From Himantopus leucocephalus (Eukaryota > Chordata > Aves > Charadriiformes > Recurvirostridae): a DNA stretch of 64,000 nt. The notes under the pieces were generated by a model. It saw nothing but the letters and a program-made list of their open reading frames with translations, had not been told where the DNA came from and made no database searches. The stretch covers positions 4,519,779 to 4,583,778 of the forward strand of contig RSEF01000020.1 in NCBI GenBank assembly GCA_003993805.1. Direction: 5' to 3'. Positions 1 to 12,179 of the stretch are shown one piece after another (within the stretch, counting starts at the first letter, position 1; each line of letters starts with the position of its first letter). Both the position numbers and the translations under genes were made by a program.

Positions 1-179
1 TACTATAAGTGAAGGACCATAGACTTCTGGGGGAATTTGAACATAGGTGTACTAGGTGGCCATGGTTTTTCAGAGCCATCAGGCTTAGGTAGCAGCTGAA
101 CAGACGTTCTGAAAATCACAACTTGGACTAGTTAGGAGGCGGAAGATTTTCAACTTCCAAGTATTTTCAAAGCCGTACT
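1..179. other. Unannotated non-coding sequence
   Basis: Ordinary AT-rich sequence at the window edge. No ORF of note, repeat or RNA signature is visible. Confidence 0.5.
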
Positions 180-420
180 TTGTTGTAAGGTCATAGTTTT
201 AATTTTTTATGTGACTGTTGCTGATTAATTTCATTGTTCTGGTTTTACCGATTGGTTTAATTATTGTTTTTATTGCCTGAATATCTATATAAAACTTGAC
301 CTTTAATGCAAACATTCACTTGGCTTTCAATAGAAATTCGGCTTCTAATTGTGTGGGTATTTAAAAGTTGCTTCATTTCTTTTGCTAGAAGAGTTGCCCA
401 TGAGTGTTGTTCTATTAAAG
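180..420. promoter_or_regulatory. Possible regulatory block, AT-rich with homeodomain-like motifs
   Basis: This stretch holds TAATTT and TTTAATTATTG-type homeodomain cores and the motif ACTTGACCTTTAAT, which contains a nuclear-receptor half-site (TGACCT on this strand). It is free of recognisable repeats. Motif density alone is weak evidence in AT-rich DNA, so the call is tentative; conservation between birds would decide it. Confidence 0.15.
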
Positions 421-1539
421 ATAGCAATGCCTCAAGATAAAGACTTCATCAGCAAGTGCTATGAGCCAAGTTAGGATGACACAGTGGTAGAAATGCTTGA
501 CCCACTCTAATTGTCACCACTGATGAAGTGAATGTGTGTAACAGCAGGAGAAACATTTCAGTTCTCCATGATTAGTAAACCTGAAAGGTCTGTAGATAAG
601 GTCTTATACTCTTATCCTTTGTTTTCTCCAGAACACAGCAACCCGTCTATGGTGTAATTCCATTTGCAAGGCTGAGTGCATATTTTTCCACTCCAAAATT
701 TGCATAACACTCGGTCACTTAGAGCAGAAGAATGAACAACATCTGAGATTTCCATTTTGAATTATTTAGGAATCTACCTTTACTCACTGACTGTGTAAGG
801 CTCTCCCTAAATGACCCGCCAGCACTAGGTGTGAAAGAATTATCTTCTTGTCCCCTAAAAAGAGACCGCAACATTAACTGCAAGGATCCAGAGTTACAGG
901 ATATTTGTACCTCTTAATTCTTCCAGAAGTCACGGAACTGGCTTTGCTTAATGGAAGATCATGTGTAGTGAAGGGGAAATTCGTTTCAGATAGGCACAGA
1001 CATCAGATCAAAAGTTTGTATTGGCCAAAAATGCTATTGCAGTTGACTAGGGCAGGCTGAAAAATAGCGGCCAAGAAAATGCATGCTCTGGAATAAAGGA
1101 TATGGTTGCTGTGGCCAGATCTCACAGACAGATGTGTCAGGATTAATTCCTTGGTGGCCTGCAGTTATTTCCACTTTACATCGATATAGACAGTGTAGAA
1201 AATAAGGTCAGCATTTGTGCCATCTACAGAGCAAATGCTAGTGCCAGCCTGAGCTGTGCAATTTTTTGGTGTGTCTTTATTTTTCCTATAGCTTGAACAG
1301 GAGCATGGCTTCCTTAAAGCACAGAAACGTCAGAAAATCTATCACCAGGCTTGTCCCTATAGCTTTAAGTGTTTTTCAATCGGTTCTTTCCTATAATTGT
1401 ATTTCTGTATTTCTAGTTTGAATAATTCAGGAAGCCATCCAGACTCCTTTGTTCAATGAGTATATCAGGCCACCTATTAAGTCATGAGGCTACAAAGGGT
1501 GAGAGGGAGTTCTTTACACCCCAAGATTGTTTTTTTTAA
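421..1539. other. Unannotated non-coding sequence
   Basis: About 1.1 kb with stops in all frames, no recognisable repeat and no RNA gene. I see nothing to annotate. Confidence 0.5.
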
Positions 1540-1700
1540 CAAGGTTTATTATGTCCATTTGACAAGTTGGAAGCTGAAACACCAAAACACTAAATGACTT
1601 GGCCAAGGTCATACAGGAAATTTGGGATGGAACACCAAACATATGATTGCTACTGGTTTCTAAGCCAGCTCTCAAACCACTGGACATCATTCTTAATTTC
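1540..1700 (-). repeat. MIR-type SINE relic
   Basis: Read on the plus strand this matches the reverse complement of the MIR/CORE-SINE consensus in order. First comes the block resembling 'tttattatccccattt', then 'gaaactgaggca' (here gctgaaacacc), then the well-kept 'gacttggccaaggtcatac' region, then a tail resembling the 'tctaaccactaga' box (here ctcaaaccactggacat). MIRs are ancient, immobile tRNA-derived SINEs. The copy is diverged. A 112-codon open frame on the minus strand here is just SINE sequence. Confidence 0.6.
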
Positions 1701-3447
1701 CAGTCTTTTCTGGCACTGCTACCAACTTTCTGGGCCAATTCCTCAACCGCATTGTACCTCTTTTTTCCTCCTTTTGTAAATAAAGCCAACCTCGCAAGGT
1801 AACGTACCAAAGCAGTCAATATGTACATAGTAATTTCCTCGGCCGGTTTCACGTCTCTTTCAGTTCACAACTTGTCCACCAACAAATTTATTCATTGCTT
1901 GGAGCACTTTGCTGAATCATTTCTATTCAAAACTATCTGTTAGCACTTTGCTAAGCCTCAGACTGAGTATCTTTGATCCACCCATTTCAAGATTAGATGG
2001 ATGACAGAACCCAAACTCTAGATTCAAAAACATCCATGTTTTGGAGGTATATTCAAAGCCCGAGCCTGGATTTGGCTCTCAACGTGGTTACTTTGATCTG
2101 GCTTTAGATCTGAATGCCGTGTCCTGTGACATCTCTGTTCCTAGCACAAAATCTTGTGTTCCTATCTCTGTGAGAGCTCTTAGCCTTGATGCGCCTCGTG
2201 TGGGAAATGACACCTACTGATCCTCTCAAACTTCATTCGGATGGTGTTCGCATGCGATGGTTGGTTATTTATTGCTTACCTGGAGGCCTAGAGAATTTGG
2301 CGTTTTGACAGAAGTAAGTGTGCAAGAAATCCCAATGTTGCATGTTGTTCTCGTGCTCTCCCTCTTGCCTGTTCTCCGTGCGGGGTGTGCAGCTGCTTCC
2401 CACTGCCTAAAAACCGTATCACCACTGCTCCTCCACATTTCTTTCCTTTCCCTACATGATGAGAACATTGTATGGTTTTTTTTCCCCATGGATGGGGAAG
2501 CCAGGGCAAACTGGATACTGTGGTCTTTTGCACTAACAGCACTTCGATGGCAATTCACTCTTTCCAGGGAATTATTCTAGATTTATTCACCACAAAGCAT
2601 CCAACTATAACAACTCAGTAATTTTAAGGCCTAAGGAAAAAATGTAACAAGATGTTAAAGAATTTTGGTTTGGGATAATTGGGAGTTGTTTATATCCTTG
2701 TGCTGCTGATTATGTTGTCATATACCACCATTACTGGTGTCCTAAGGAACAGGATTATCTTTGCTTGGAAACAAAGCCTCCGTTTTAACCACTTAAATGC
2801 TGGTTACTGTAGCTGATAAATGGGAGGAAAAATACTCCCCTGCTGTTACTGGTTCGATCAGATGCTCAAAAATCATAGTGATGAGGGTTGAATAAAGAGA
2901 TAGATGGATAAATGAAACATACTCACTGTAAGTTTTATGATAAAACTATCAGGGCACTGCAATTTTTCTTTAAGGCATCTAGGGCAGAGTCTCCCGACTG
3001 CACAGCAGAACACAGCTCTTGCTCCTCCTGGGTTTGAAAATAGCTTTCTGTGCATTCAGATCATACCAAGCTCTCCAAGCTGTATCTTCCTTGGGTTTTA
3101 TACCCTCCAATTATTTCTGTATGAGTCTGGAATTCACGTCTCTGGCTCCTGGTTTTTCCCCTGGCTCGCTGAAATGCTGGGGCTACCCATGAAGTCCAGC
3201 GGATGCTTCCTGTAATGGAAATGCGTTGTATAAGCTATGGGGCTTGACAGCACTGCTCTCCTGCAGGTTCCTGTGGCAGCTGGAACTGGTACTTCCTACT
3301 GTCCCGCTGGAAAGGATTGTACTGAATGGGCTGGGGTTAAATGCTCTTTATAATACTTTAACAGTTAAAAAAGTTTAAATATAAATTACTTTTGCACTCA
3401 TAAGACTTTTTTACTTTTCCAGAGTGGCATATGGAAGTGTTCCTGTG
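1701..3447. other. Unannotated non-coding sequence
   Basis: Unique-looking sequence. Overlapping short ORFs on both strands around 2257-2580 do not resemble any family I know and look like chance frames. No repeat or RNA gene is recognised. Confidence 0.5.
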
Positions 3448-3515
3448 AGTTTTTTGGGTTTTGTTGTTTTGTTTTCATGGTGGTGTGGGTTTTTTTTTTG
3501 TTTGTTTGTTTTTTA
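3448..3515. repeat. T/G-rich low-complexity tract
   Basis: A tract of T runs interrupted by G, including a T10 run and three GTTT units (tttgtttgtttgtt). It is simple-sequence DNA with no coding value. Confidence 0.7.
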
Positions 3516-6257
3516 AAGCCCCTGTCAATAATATGAATAACGTTTTGTACCAGATTCCAGCCTCTCTGAGGTTTTCAGGGGTAATTTTCCCTCTGATTTC
3601 ATGGGAACTGGGACCTGGAAGCCAACAAGCTAGATGCACTTTGTCAAGAGAAAGCATTGTCTGTGTCCAGAATTTTCATAATGTCTAATTTAAAATGCAT
3701 CTTGAATTTTTTTGGAGGAAAAAATCTCAACACTGTAGAGAGGAAAATGAGCCACTTCCTTAGCTTGAACCTGCATGAATTAGTGGTAAAGTGTTGATCT
3801 CTAAAATTGCAGTTTCTGAACCATAAAATCTGTGGATTTCACTCTATAAAAGAACATTTTAACTTATATGGCTATTTAAGTTTAAAAGCTATTAGAGAAG
3901 TGGGTGGGGAGAAAAGAAGAAACTTGAATCAGTAATTCAAGCTCGCAATGCAATCTTCATCTGCTGCATAACTTGCATAGAAATCCCCTTCAATGTGGAT
4001 TTTCTGTGCTTGTAGCAGTCCCACCATACAGGAAATATACAGTATATATTTCCAACATTATCTATAATTGTAGTAAAGCCTATAAAGCATTCCATTCCTT
4101 GTGTATTCCTGGTGATCGGCAATACCGGGATATTCTTAAGTATGCATTTAAAGAAGGAAAAACATAACAAGAGTTGGCAGACACAAGCATCTGCAGTGAC
4201 TTTCCAAAGGGCGTTGGAGGGAAGGTCTTTATTCATATGCTCTTACTGCAGGAACAGCAACAGCTTTGATGGAATGCCTACCTACCTATGATTTCTCTTA
4301 TACCTGAGTTTCAGGGGTGGTTTTTATGTTTCCCTGCAGATTGAAAGTGCTGGGGCTAAAACTGAGTTAATCAAGCACGCCCTTGGGTGGGCAGAACAAC
4401 GTCACAGCACCCTTGGGAGAGAGATGGCGTGTGACGAGGAGGGACCACGTCGTGCTGTAGACAGGGCAGGGAGGGCAGGAGCCCGGCTCCTGCTGCAGCA
4501 CCCTCCCTGCTCCGCTGTGGCTTGCTGCGTCCTGAAGAAAGCAGAGCGGGGCTTGCGCTGCGTCAAATGCAAGGTGGGCATTTGTCCTTCGTCCCAGGGT
4601 GGAGCACAGGGAGGGGGAGGCTTCTTGCACGGGCTCTGATGCTCATTCACACACGCGCGGCCGTTTGCAGGCAGCAGCCTTGCTACAGCAGTCACCTTCA
4701 CTGAAAGGGAAGAGAGATTTTAGTTCTCTCTCTGCAAAATTGATAGAAAATTGTCAACGCTTTGAGAGGCTGTGCTTCACTTGAGCTGCGCAGGCCCTTT
4801 CCATACTAACCATCCCTGAACTTGCAGTACCTTGCTAAAAATAGTTCAAAGCGTAACCGTGAGTTCCCTGAACTGTGATCCTAGCACTTCTGTATTATTC
4901 GACTCACCATTCCTTTGAAAGTATTCATCCTTCCCCTCGTAAAACTTAAATCAGCTCATTCCTTGGTCCAAGAGTTGACATCATTATGATGTTACATCCT
5001 ATGTAATGGTGTGAGACCTGGAAAAGCATTCACAGCAAAAACCACGCGGTGAATTGGATTTGCAGTGCCTCAGCCCTTGCTCACAGTCTAATCTCCCTCC
5101 TGCCCTCCGCGTTCACTTGTGCTTTTAAAACCTGTGAGGTTCCTGGGAAATACCCCACAGTAACACAGCAGCACACTGCTGAGGATCTATGAAGGGTCTT
5201 TTTAATGTTCCCATTTTTCTTTCCATGACCCCATTTGTTTTACAACGTTTGTGAGAGCAAAAGTGATTGTTTTACCAAATTAAGCTAGTTTTCTTGCCAG
5301 GAACAGTGGCTAGGATCTTGTTGACAGATTTGGAAAAGATTATTCTTTCAATACATTTTGAGTGAATTTTTTAAGGATGTCTGCCATATACTGTTTCCAA
5401 ACTAAGACCACATTTAACTGTTTAATGTTATACAGTGACAGGGACAAATTAGCACCTTTCATTTTCCTATCAAAATTAACACATCCCAAGAAGACGTTTC
5501 AAGAGCTACAGATCTCTTATTTAGAAATAAATGTAGGAAACTACTTAAATATGTTGAACTGAAAATCTTGGCTCCAATAAAGTTTGCGAGTTTTGTTATT
5601 GATTTCAGAGGCCTCAGAATTTTACCCATTTTTGCTTATGTGTGTTTGGAGTTACCTTTTCTCTTGTGTGTCTTTTAGATGATGATTTTTTCTTTTTGAT
5701 GGAAAGCTCTCTTCACAGTCTGCTCTGAACCCCATGTCTCAGCCCTTCGCTGGAGGGCTTCCTCACGGGCATGAGAGGGGTTTTTTGTTTGGTGTGTCCC
5801 CCCCCCGCCTTTCACGCATAACTTGGCCTCTGGGTTTGTTTGCTTTTCCGTCTTCCTCTGAAGCATCTGGAAATGGGCTAATGGGCAGGGTACATAGATG
5901 CTTCCAGTGGTACTGAGAAGCTCCTCAAGCTCCTGGCTGGTGTGTGTTGCCCCCGGTCGCATTGGCAGAGTTCATTGTAATTTGCTTTATTGTTGTGCCG
6001 CTCTCTAGTGAAGGATACAGCTTTCTCCCAAGGCACTGGTGGTACTCAAGGCTTTTAGTCTTTTGTCCTAAAAGTCTGGAGTTTGGTAGAAGGTGTTGGA
6101 GGTTCCTGGATGACTTGTGTTTAGGTGGATGTCGGAGTTGAAGTTCCAAGTTTAGCACCGTGACTGCTGTGGTGGCGGGGGGAGATGGTCCAGACAGTGC
6201 TTCTAGCTCTGTGTTGCTGTGGAGTTGGGGGCTGTGATGCTGTTTAAGGCCGTTTTT
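3516..6257. other. Unannotated non-coding sequence with one GC-rich patch
   Basis: Mostly AT-rich. A moderately GC-rich patch lies at about 4420-4690, and the short overlapping ORFs on both strands there are what few stop codons would give by chance. A C9 run is at 5798-5806. No gene or known repeat is recognised. Confidence 0.5.
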
Positions 6258-6298
6258 GCTGTCACGTGAAATGACTCNGCTGTCACATGAAATGACTC
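6258..6298 (+). repeat. 20-bp direct duplication split by a single N (assembly join)
   Basis: The 20 bases at 6258-6277 are repeated at 6279-6298 with one G/A difference, separated by exactly one N at 6278. The same arrangement recurs at 11207 and 15144. The pattern fits two contigs that overlap in reality but were joined with a one-base gap, so the second copy is probably not real DNA. One base of difference could be heterozygosity or read error. Confidence 0.75.
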
Positions 6299-6463
6299 TT
6301 TTGATCATTTGTGCTCATTGAAGCTACTATGCGCTGTAGGTGCATGAAGATTCGTATTCTTTCTCCCGGTTTTGGTCCATGCAGATACCTTGGGTTAACA
6401 GGAGAGAGAATACAAATCCAAGTCAATATGTCTGTGTATTTCACTTTTCTATCAGAGAATATT

Positions 6464-6590
6464 AAGGCCAGATTCTCATTTATACTAAGCCCACTTGCAA
6501 TATTCTGGCAACATAAAGATGCCTTAGCAGGAATGTAAATTAAAGCCTCTTTATACTTTTAATAGTGTTTGTAGTTTCACTTGGCTGCAG
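6464..6590. repeat. Possible ancient amniote dispersed repeat
   Basis: The stretch starting near 'ggccagattctcattta' and running through 'attctggcaacataaag' to 'cttggctgcagtaca' resembles a dispersed old repeat that I associate with bird, turtle and crocodilian genomes. I cannot name the family with certainty and rely on recall of the pattern, so the call is modest. A RepeatMasker run with an archosaur library would settle it. Confidence 0.35.
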
Positions 6591-7095
6591 TACAGGAATG
6601 ACACATGTCTGTACAAATGGCATTTGCCATCCTGTTGATGGCTGCTGATAATTCTTCGTGCCTCTACCCCCTAACTAACTAAACCACAAGTCTGCTGCAG
6701 TCCCAGCTTTCCAATCTCCTTAAAATGTGCTGTTTTCTTGAAACACCTAAACCAGGATTTAAGATTAAAGTAATTTTTCTGTCCTTCCTTCACCACCATG
6801 ACTTTGTATGTGGCTGCATGTATCTTTACCGAATGCCCAGTTCTGTAATGCCCAGAGAGATTATTCTTACCACGTATGTTGCTTAAATTGTGGAGGAAGG
6901 TTCTTCATCTCAGTATGCCCCGTATAATGCAGAGCACCCTTTTCTTTTCTGGATTAAGAAAAAGAAAATCTCTTGGGAGAAAACCTATATTATGGGCTCT
7001 TGGGGCAAGGACCTCACATATTTTATATTTAATCATCCCAGTTTTTACATGTTTAGGTCCATTTTCATTTCTAACCATTAAGAACTTGTGCACCA
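6591..7095. other. Unannotated non-coding sequence
   Basis: Nothing recognised. Short ORFs around 6876-7111 occur on both strands and look like chance. Confidence 0.5.
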
Positions 7096-7180
7096 CTGCC
7101 TGATCTTTCAAATGGGAAGTATTGCCCTAGCTAATCCTACAGGGATGCTGTAAAACTGAAGAATGCTCGAAAGCCAAACA
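7096..7180 (+). repeat. Probable MIR/L2-type 3' relic
   Basis: The order 'cctgatctttcaaatggg ... acagggatgctgtaaaact ... gaatgctcgaaag' follows the MIR core after the 'cctcatctgtaaaatgggg' box: the 'cacagggttgttgtgagg' box, then the 'aatg...gtaaagcgc' region. It is strongly diverged and short. Confidence 0.4.
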
Positions 7181-8509
7181 GTTTAAAGAGTAAAATGAGG
7201 GACCTGAAGTAGAAGGCTTGCAGAGAAGCCGCGTCTGAACCGTATAGACTTAGGAAAAAATGTCAATATTAGCATCTACCTAATATATTTCAGAGAAAAT
7301 ACTGCTTTTGTAATGTCTGAAAGCATGTTGTAAGTATTTTATTAGGTCCATGGTTATATTCTGACTGTAAGGTCTCGTGCTAAATTACGACATGTTCAAC
7401 AGTGCGGGGCTCAGAAAAACCATGAAAAAAAGCCACCAAGAAGAATCCAAAATGAGTTTTTGTTTGTTTGGACTTTTTGTTTTGCTTTGTTTTTTAAATA
7501 ATTTTAAGTAAGTGATGACTGTGAAATGCATAGCCTTGAGACTGCCACAGAAGAAAATGTAATGCTCTTTCCCCTCATGGAAATCTGGAGCTCTTCAGCG
7601 CTTTAGGTCTCCCATTCCTTTCTTTTCAAGGTCATGAGAACTTAGTCCAAAATCTGTTTGTGGTCTAGCTTGTCAGAGTCTCAGTCCCTATTGATTTTAA
7701 GTAGAGAAAATGACACACGGAGAGAATAGAAGGAAAAGAAATGTCTCTAGCACACTAAAATGGCAGTATTTGGAGCTGCTACGGAGCCCAAGATCTTAAA
7801 ATAACTTACGTATGGGTGAAAGCTTAAGGGTCTCAGTGCAGGTGAAATGGCATAAGACTTATGAAATGCAAATATTTATAAGATTCTGTAATTTAGTAAA
7901 TGGATTCTTAGTTTTTAAGAGATGAATAGCCTCCCCATGTATGTAAAGAACGTGACGGCACTCTGCAAACCTTCAGAGACCATAACAGAGAGTGCAATAA
8001 CATTTCTGCAGAAAGCTCTTACCTCCTTTACACTCTTAAGTCCTCCCTATGTTCTTCCCGTAGATGGTGTGAGTCTCCGTTACAACACTTTCTACCCAGA
8101 CCAGCTGTTCACTACATTTCTCCTTCCAAATCTCATCTGAAAGTATATTTTTCTGTATTTCTAGATGAAATATTCTTCCTGTGTTGATAGGTGATTCTAA
8201 AGGAATATTTTGAGTGACTGATAAGATAAAGCTACCCTTTTTGGGAGCAGCTTGCACGAGAAGCATTGTACAGTTGAATGGGGCTGTTAGAATTTAATCT
8301 GTCTGGTTCTGTCACCGAAGCTCAGCTGTCAGGGGTTGTTTGCTTATCATGCTGCATAGCTGTTTTCTGAAGGATAAAATATTCCAAACCCAAACAAACT
8401 CATAATTCAAGAAGAAAGAAGGCCTCCACTGCGTATCAGTTGCCCTCCGTGCAGAAGAGGGGAGCCGCTTCCTAAGGTAGAGGCTTCTCCTGAGCTCTCA
8501 TTTGTTCAT
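7181..8509. other. Unannotated non-coding sequence
   Basis: AT-rich sequence with a T/G-rich low-complexity stretch at about 7457-7494. No gene, RNA or recognised element. Confidence 0.5.
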
Positions 8510-8905
8510 TGCTTATTGTGGTCTGGCAGTGCCCGGGCTGCCGCGCTCGAAGCCGATGACAGGGGAGATGATAAAGTGTCTGCTGAAGCTGTACATGGCT
8601 GCGGGTCACTGCCTGGAAATGTGAGAACAAAATGGGTCCGAGCGCTAATGACTTTCAGGTGTGCACGCCAGGGCCTGTCAGGGCAGTCAAGGAATTAGTG
8701 CTTGGCACAAGGCGCAGACCTCTTGGCTGCCAAGTTAAACATAAATGGGGCCTCATGTAAATAAACAAGGGCAAAGTGAGCTTTTACTCACACTAGATTG
8801 TATATCAAGCTCGTGCACACGCATCGAGCGCATCGCATGCGCGCACACCCAACAGCCCCCTCCTAGGGCGATTAGGCAAGACTGGATATTCCAGCCGTGA
8901 AAGGC
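8510..8905. promoter_or_regulatory. Candidate regulatory block A
   Basis: A repeat-free block of mixed composition with several CpGs. It includes CGCATGCGC at 8834-8842, close to the NRF1 consensus and itself centred on the palindrome CGCATGCG, within a run of alternating purines and pyrimidines. Stretches such as 'gaattagtgcttggcac' and 'cctcatgtaaataaac' (containing a forkhead-like GTAAATA) read like conserved non-coding DNA. Conservation is not measurable here. Confidence 0.25.
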
Positions 8906-9159
8906 AGAGGAGAGGGGAGCTCCCCAGCACCATTGCTTGTTTACAGGCAAGCTGGACGAAGTTCCTGCCTTGCTAGAGGTTGTTAAATCTGCTGGAGCAT
9001 TGCTTTTTTTCTTTGCTTCTTTTCTCATGCAGACGGACCGGTGTTTACCTTGTGGGATATTACCTTCCTCTCCTTGGAAATGCTCTCCTCGATTTCTCGG
9101 GGTGAGTCCCCTTCCAGCCCAGAACCTCTCCTTTTACATTCCCAGCCCGCTCTGATACA

Positions 9160-9560
9160 CACCAATATTACATTTCTGCTTTGGCCTGGATTATGTTTTC
9201 CAGGCCAATATATTATGCCACCTCCACACTCCCCTCCCTGCCCCATCTGGCTTCCATCCTACCCCCATAAAGATTATTAATATAGCCTGTTTCCAAACGA
9301 TTTATTAGCAGGGGCCAAACTGGTGCCATTTCCCATTTTAGTAGAGCACTGAAAATAATCCTGAGGAGTGTGCCCAGCTATAAAAATGTACTTATACTGT
9401 CATATTTGCAGTTTCAAACATGCACCACTTGATAGTCTCAAAAGTGCTGTTTAATTGGGTTTTATGGGTTCTAATTAATTATACCATGTAAAAAAATTAC
9501 TTGTCCCATTACAGCTCTCTGTGGTTTACTCCGAAGAGCAATGTAATTTAGAGATAAATT
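9160..9560. promoter_or_regulatory. Candidate regulatory block B (likely conserved non-coding element)
   Basis: About 400 repeat-free bases dense in homeodomain-type cores, among them TAATTAATTA at 9472-9481 and 'gtttaattggg' near 9450. The block also holds a perfect inverted repeat at 9181-9208 (arms TTGGCCTGGA and TCCAGGCCAA, 8-base spacer). There is no sustained ORF across the block. It has the texture of a vertebrate developmental enhancer. That is inference from motif texture only. Confidence 0.35.
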
Positions 9561-11095
9561 GTCCTACTCTATCCCTCTGCCCCCCTTTTCCCAGCAAGTT
9601 TCAGAAAGGTTTAATTCTCCTTAAACCCAGGAGAGAGAAGCTGAGAGAAAGCTACATTTTGTTCAGGGGACACAACTTTTCCCAGTACCCATAAACAGCT
9701 TTAAATGTGACTCGAGGTGATCCCACGTTCCTTCTGCTGAATCAGGCTGGTGGAATTATGAATAATCCTGCAACTTTCCAAAGCTCAGGTCTGCGGTAGC
9801 TGTGATTTTGCAGAGACTTGAGCGTGTTTGCAGCTTTATATGCTGTGGACTGTTTCCTCCGATTGCACAGAGGTGAGGGTAAAGGAAGCTGAGCACGCGT
9901 GCAGGGGGTTTTGCTGGGTGAAGGTCTAGGTTGAGATTTCTCTCCATGACATTGTATGGAAACAGTGTGTTAAAGGATCCGGCTGTCTTTATGGCATTTT
10001 GGTGTGAGTAGCAGCAGAGGAAACCTCTCAAGTCAACTTGCTGTCCTGTCTCGTGGAATCATGAAGCCTGGATTAGTCAAACAAATTCTGGGGCAGCTTT
10101 CTGCCTTTTAAATGCTTCCTGGAATGGCTTGGTGAAAAACGAGCAGCCAAGCAGGTACACTCGTGGCTGTTTAAAATATACTCTTATATTACATCCATCA
10201 CTGTAATAAATTGAGTCTCATGAGGCAAAGCATGAAATATAGTAGAACTGAAGTAGACAAACATTATATCTTAAGGTCTATGACTTTATCTGGAAATTAG
10301 GGAGTCAGAATATCAATTAATGCAAAAAGGGCAAAGAAACCTCTTTTAATTTGCCTTATATAGGCAAATGCTACTTATTTCAGAAATGACGTGGCACACT
10401 TCAAACAATGTAAAGCTTTTGTGCATGCCAGGTACCTCCAAAACGACACTGCCCAGCCCTAGGAAGGAAATTTGGTGAAATGTCCCAGGTCGCTGGTGTT
10501 ACTCTTAGCACCAAAAGGTTGGGATGCTTAATGTGACTGCACGGATGAGTGTTCACTAGATCAAAAAGTTTGTTAGTCATGCTTCACTAATTTGCTTATT
10601 TTATAAAATAAATAGCCAGCATGACAGTTGCTGGAAACTTGGACCATCCAGGGTGTCCAGATCAGTCCGCTTCGTGCTCTGGAGCAGGAGCAGTAAGAGC
10701 TGCCAAAAAAAAAAAAAAAGGAAAAAAAAGAACCACCACAGTCACACACATTACTCATCAATCTGAAAAGCAATAAGATTAATACTAAGAACTGTCTTTA
10801 TGAAGTAATCCTCTCCTGTAGTAAAATTAGTTAAAAGAAATTTTAGTACATGTATCTAGTTAGTTATGTTAACAGTAACTAAAACCTGCAATGTTTTTAT
10901 GGAATGAGTTAGCAAAACAGAGCCCGAACCTGAATAAACCTGAAAATCTCCACGCAGCGTTTGGGTAAGCCCAAACAAACCTGAATATCTTGGTGTTTGT
11001 ACAGTGTTTATTTTTGGGTTTACATGGCTTTTACTGCCTCAGAAAGCCATTTAGGGAGAGGAAACAATGTGGAACCTGCTCTTCTCATGCGATTT
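9561..11095. other. Unannotated non-coding sequence
   Basis: Contains a short perfect hairpin at 10349-10369 (8-bp arms, 5-base loop) and an A-rich tract at 10705-10729 beginning with A15. Otherwise nothing recognised. Confidence 0.5.
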
Positions 11096-11318
11096 TCATC
11101 ATCCAGAGATTCAAATAAGTAGGATCTGCTCTTTTCGTGTTATTCTGTCCCCATAAGTTACTCCTGGAAGCATTAAAAGGGCTAGTGGAAAACGCAGTAA
11201 TAAATANTCATCATCCAGAGATTCAAATAAGTAGGATCTGCTCTTTTCGTGCTATTCTGTCCCCGTAAGTTACTCCTGGAGGCATTAAAAGGGCTAGTGA
11301 AAAACGCAGTAATAAATA
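11096..11318 (+). repeat. 111-bp direct duplication split by a single N (assembly join)
   Basis: Bases 11096-11206 are repeated at 11208-11318, with one N at 11207 between them. By eye the copies differ at four positions and have no indels. Abrupt, exactly adjacent copies around a single N are the signature of an unmerged contig overlap or haplotype duplication rather than a genuine tandem repeat. The real locus probably has one copy. Confidence 0.85.
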
Positions 11319-12179
11319 CCCCAAAGCACAAATACAGATGTTGCAAACTGCTCACACTGCTGTGGCAGCAGCTCTGTTGTTAATTTATTGAGCAAAACTG
11401 ATGAGGGACCTCAATACCTGTTTCAGCGCTGCTGGGTGTGGAGCTTCATTTTACACTCCCGCAGCCGGTGCTAAAAATCCCACTGACTTTTTTAACAGTA
11501 TCGTGATTGCTTGGGAGCTGACCGCGTTACTCTGATTATTCCCGAGGAGCAGAGGAATAAGGAAACTGAAGGGAGAGAAGAAATATCAGCTGCAAAAGGA
11601 TCTTCTAGCTGGCGTCACCTGCAGCGGCTCCCTGCCCGGGGTGGACCGTGCCTCTGGGAAGAAAAGGAGAGCTCGTGTAACGGAGGCGAGCTCTGCCAGG
11701 TCCCTTCTCCTGACACATCCCACACCACGAGCGTGGCCCCTCCATCTGTGGGAGAGAAGCAGCAGGGGCACGCGTGAGTCATGGCCCTCATGACAGGGGA
11801 ATTCCTCGCTGGCTGCTGGCAGCTGCCGGGCTGAGCGGTTTCCTCTGCCTGAGCGTTACGGAAAGAGCCATTCTCAGCTAAGGATTTAATTCCAATTTCT
11901 CACCTCCCTTCAAAATAGAAGATCCTGACATTAGGGTTTTTTTGATCGAACAGTTCTCATGCAGTTCTTCTGACTGGTCCTTTGTGAACTAGGAGAAGCC
12001 CAGGTTCGCACCGAGCCCCAGGGTATCCTTCAAAGGCATCTGAGTCAAGTTGCGGCACCCTACTCGTCCCCTTGATAAGAAAACACAAAAGAACAAACTG
12101 TCATTCAGGGAAACAGCCAAACTGTGCAGCTTTCCATCGCTTTTATTGCCTGGTTAGCCCAAACCCTTTTTTCACCGCT
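11319..12179. other. Unannotated non-coding sequence, partly GC-rich
   Basis: Moderately GC-rich from about 11490 to 11860, with short overlapping ORFs on both strands and no recognisable product. No repeat identified. Confidence 0.5.

Noticed and set aside
1514..1852. 112-codon minus-strand frame
   Set aside because: Half of it is MIR SINE sequence, so it is not a gene.
5043..5054. A 12-base match to the core of the miR-124 mature sequence (cacgcggtgaat), with 'attcac' upstream
   Set aside because: The bases on both sides of the core differ from the microRNA, including the seed, and the upstream arm pairs over only about six bases. No proper precursor hairpin forms, so it is a chance match.
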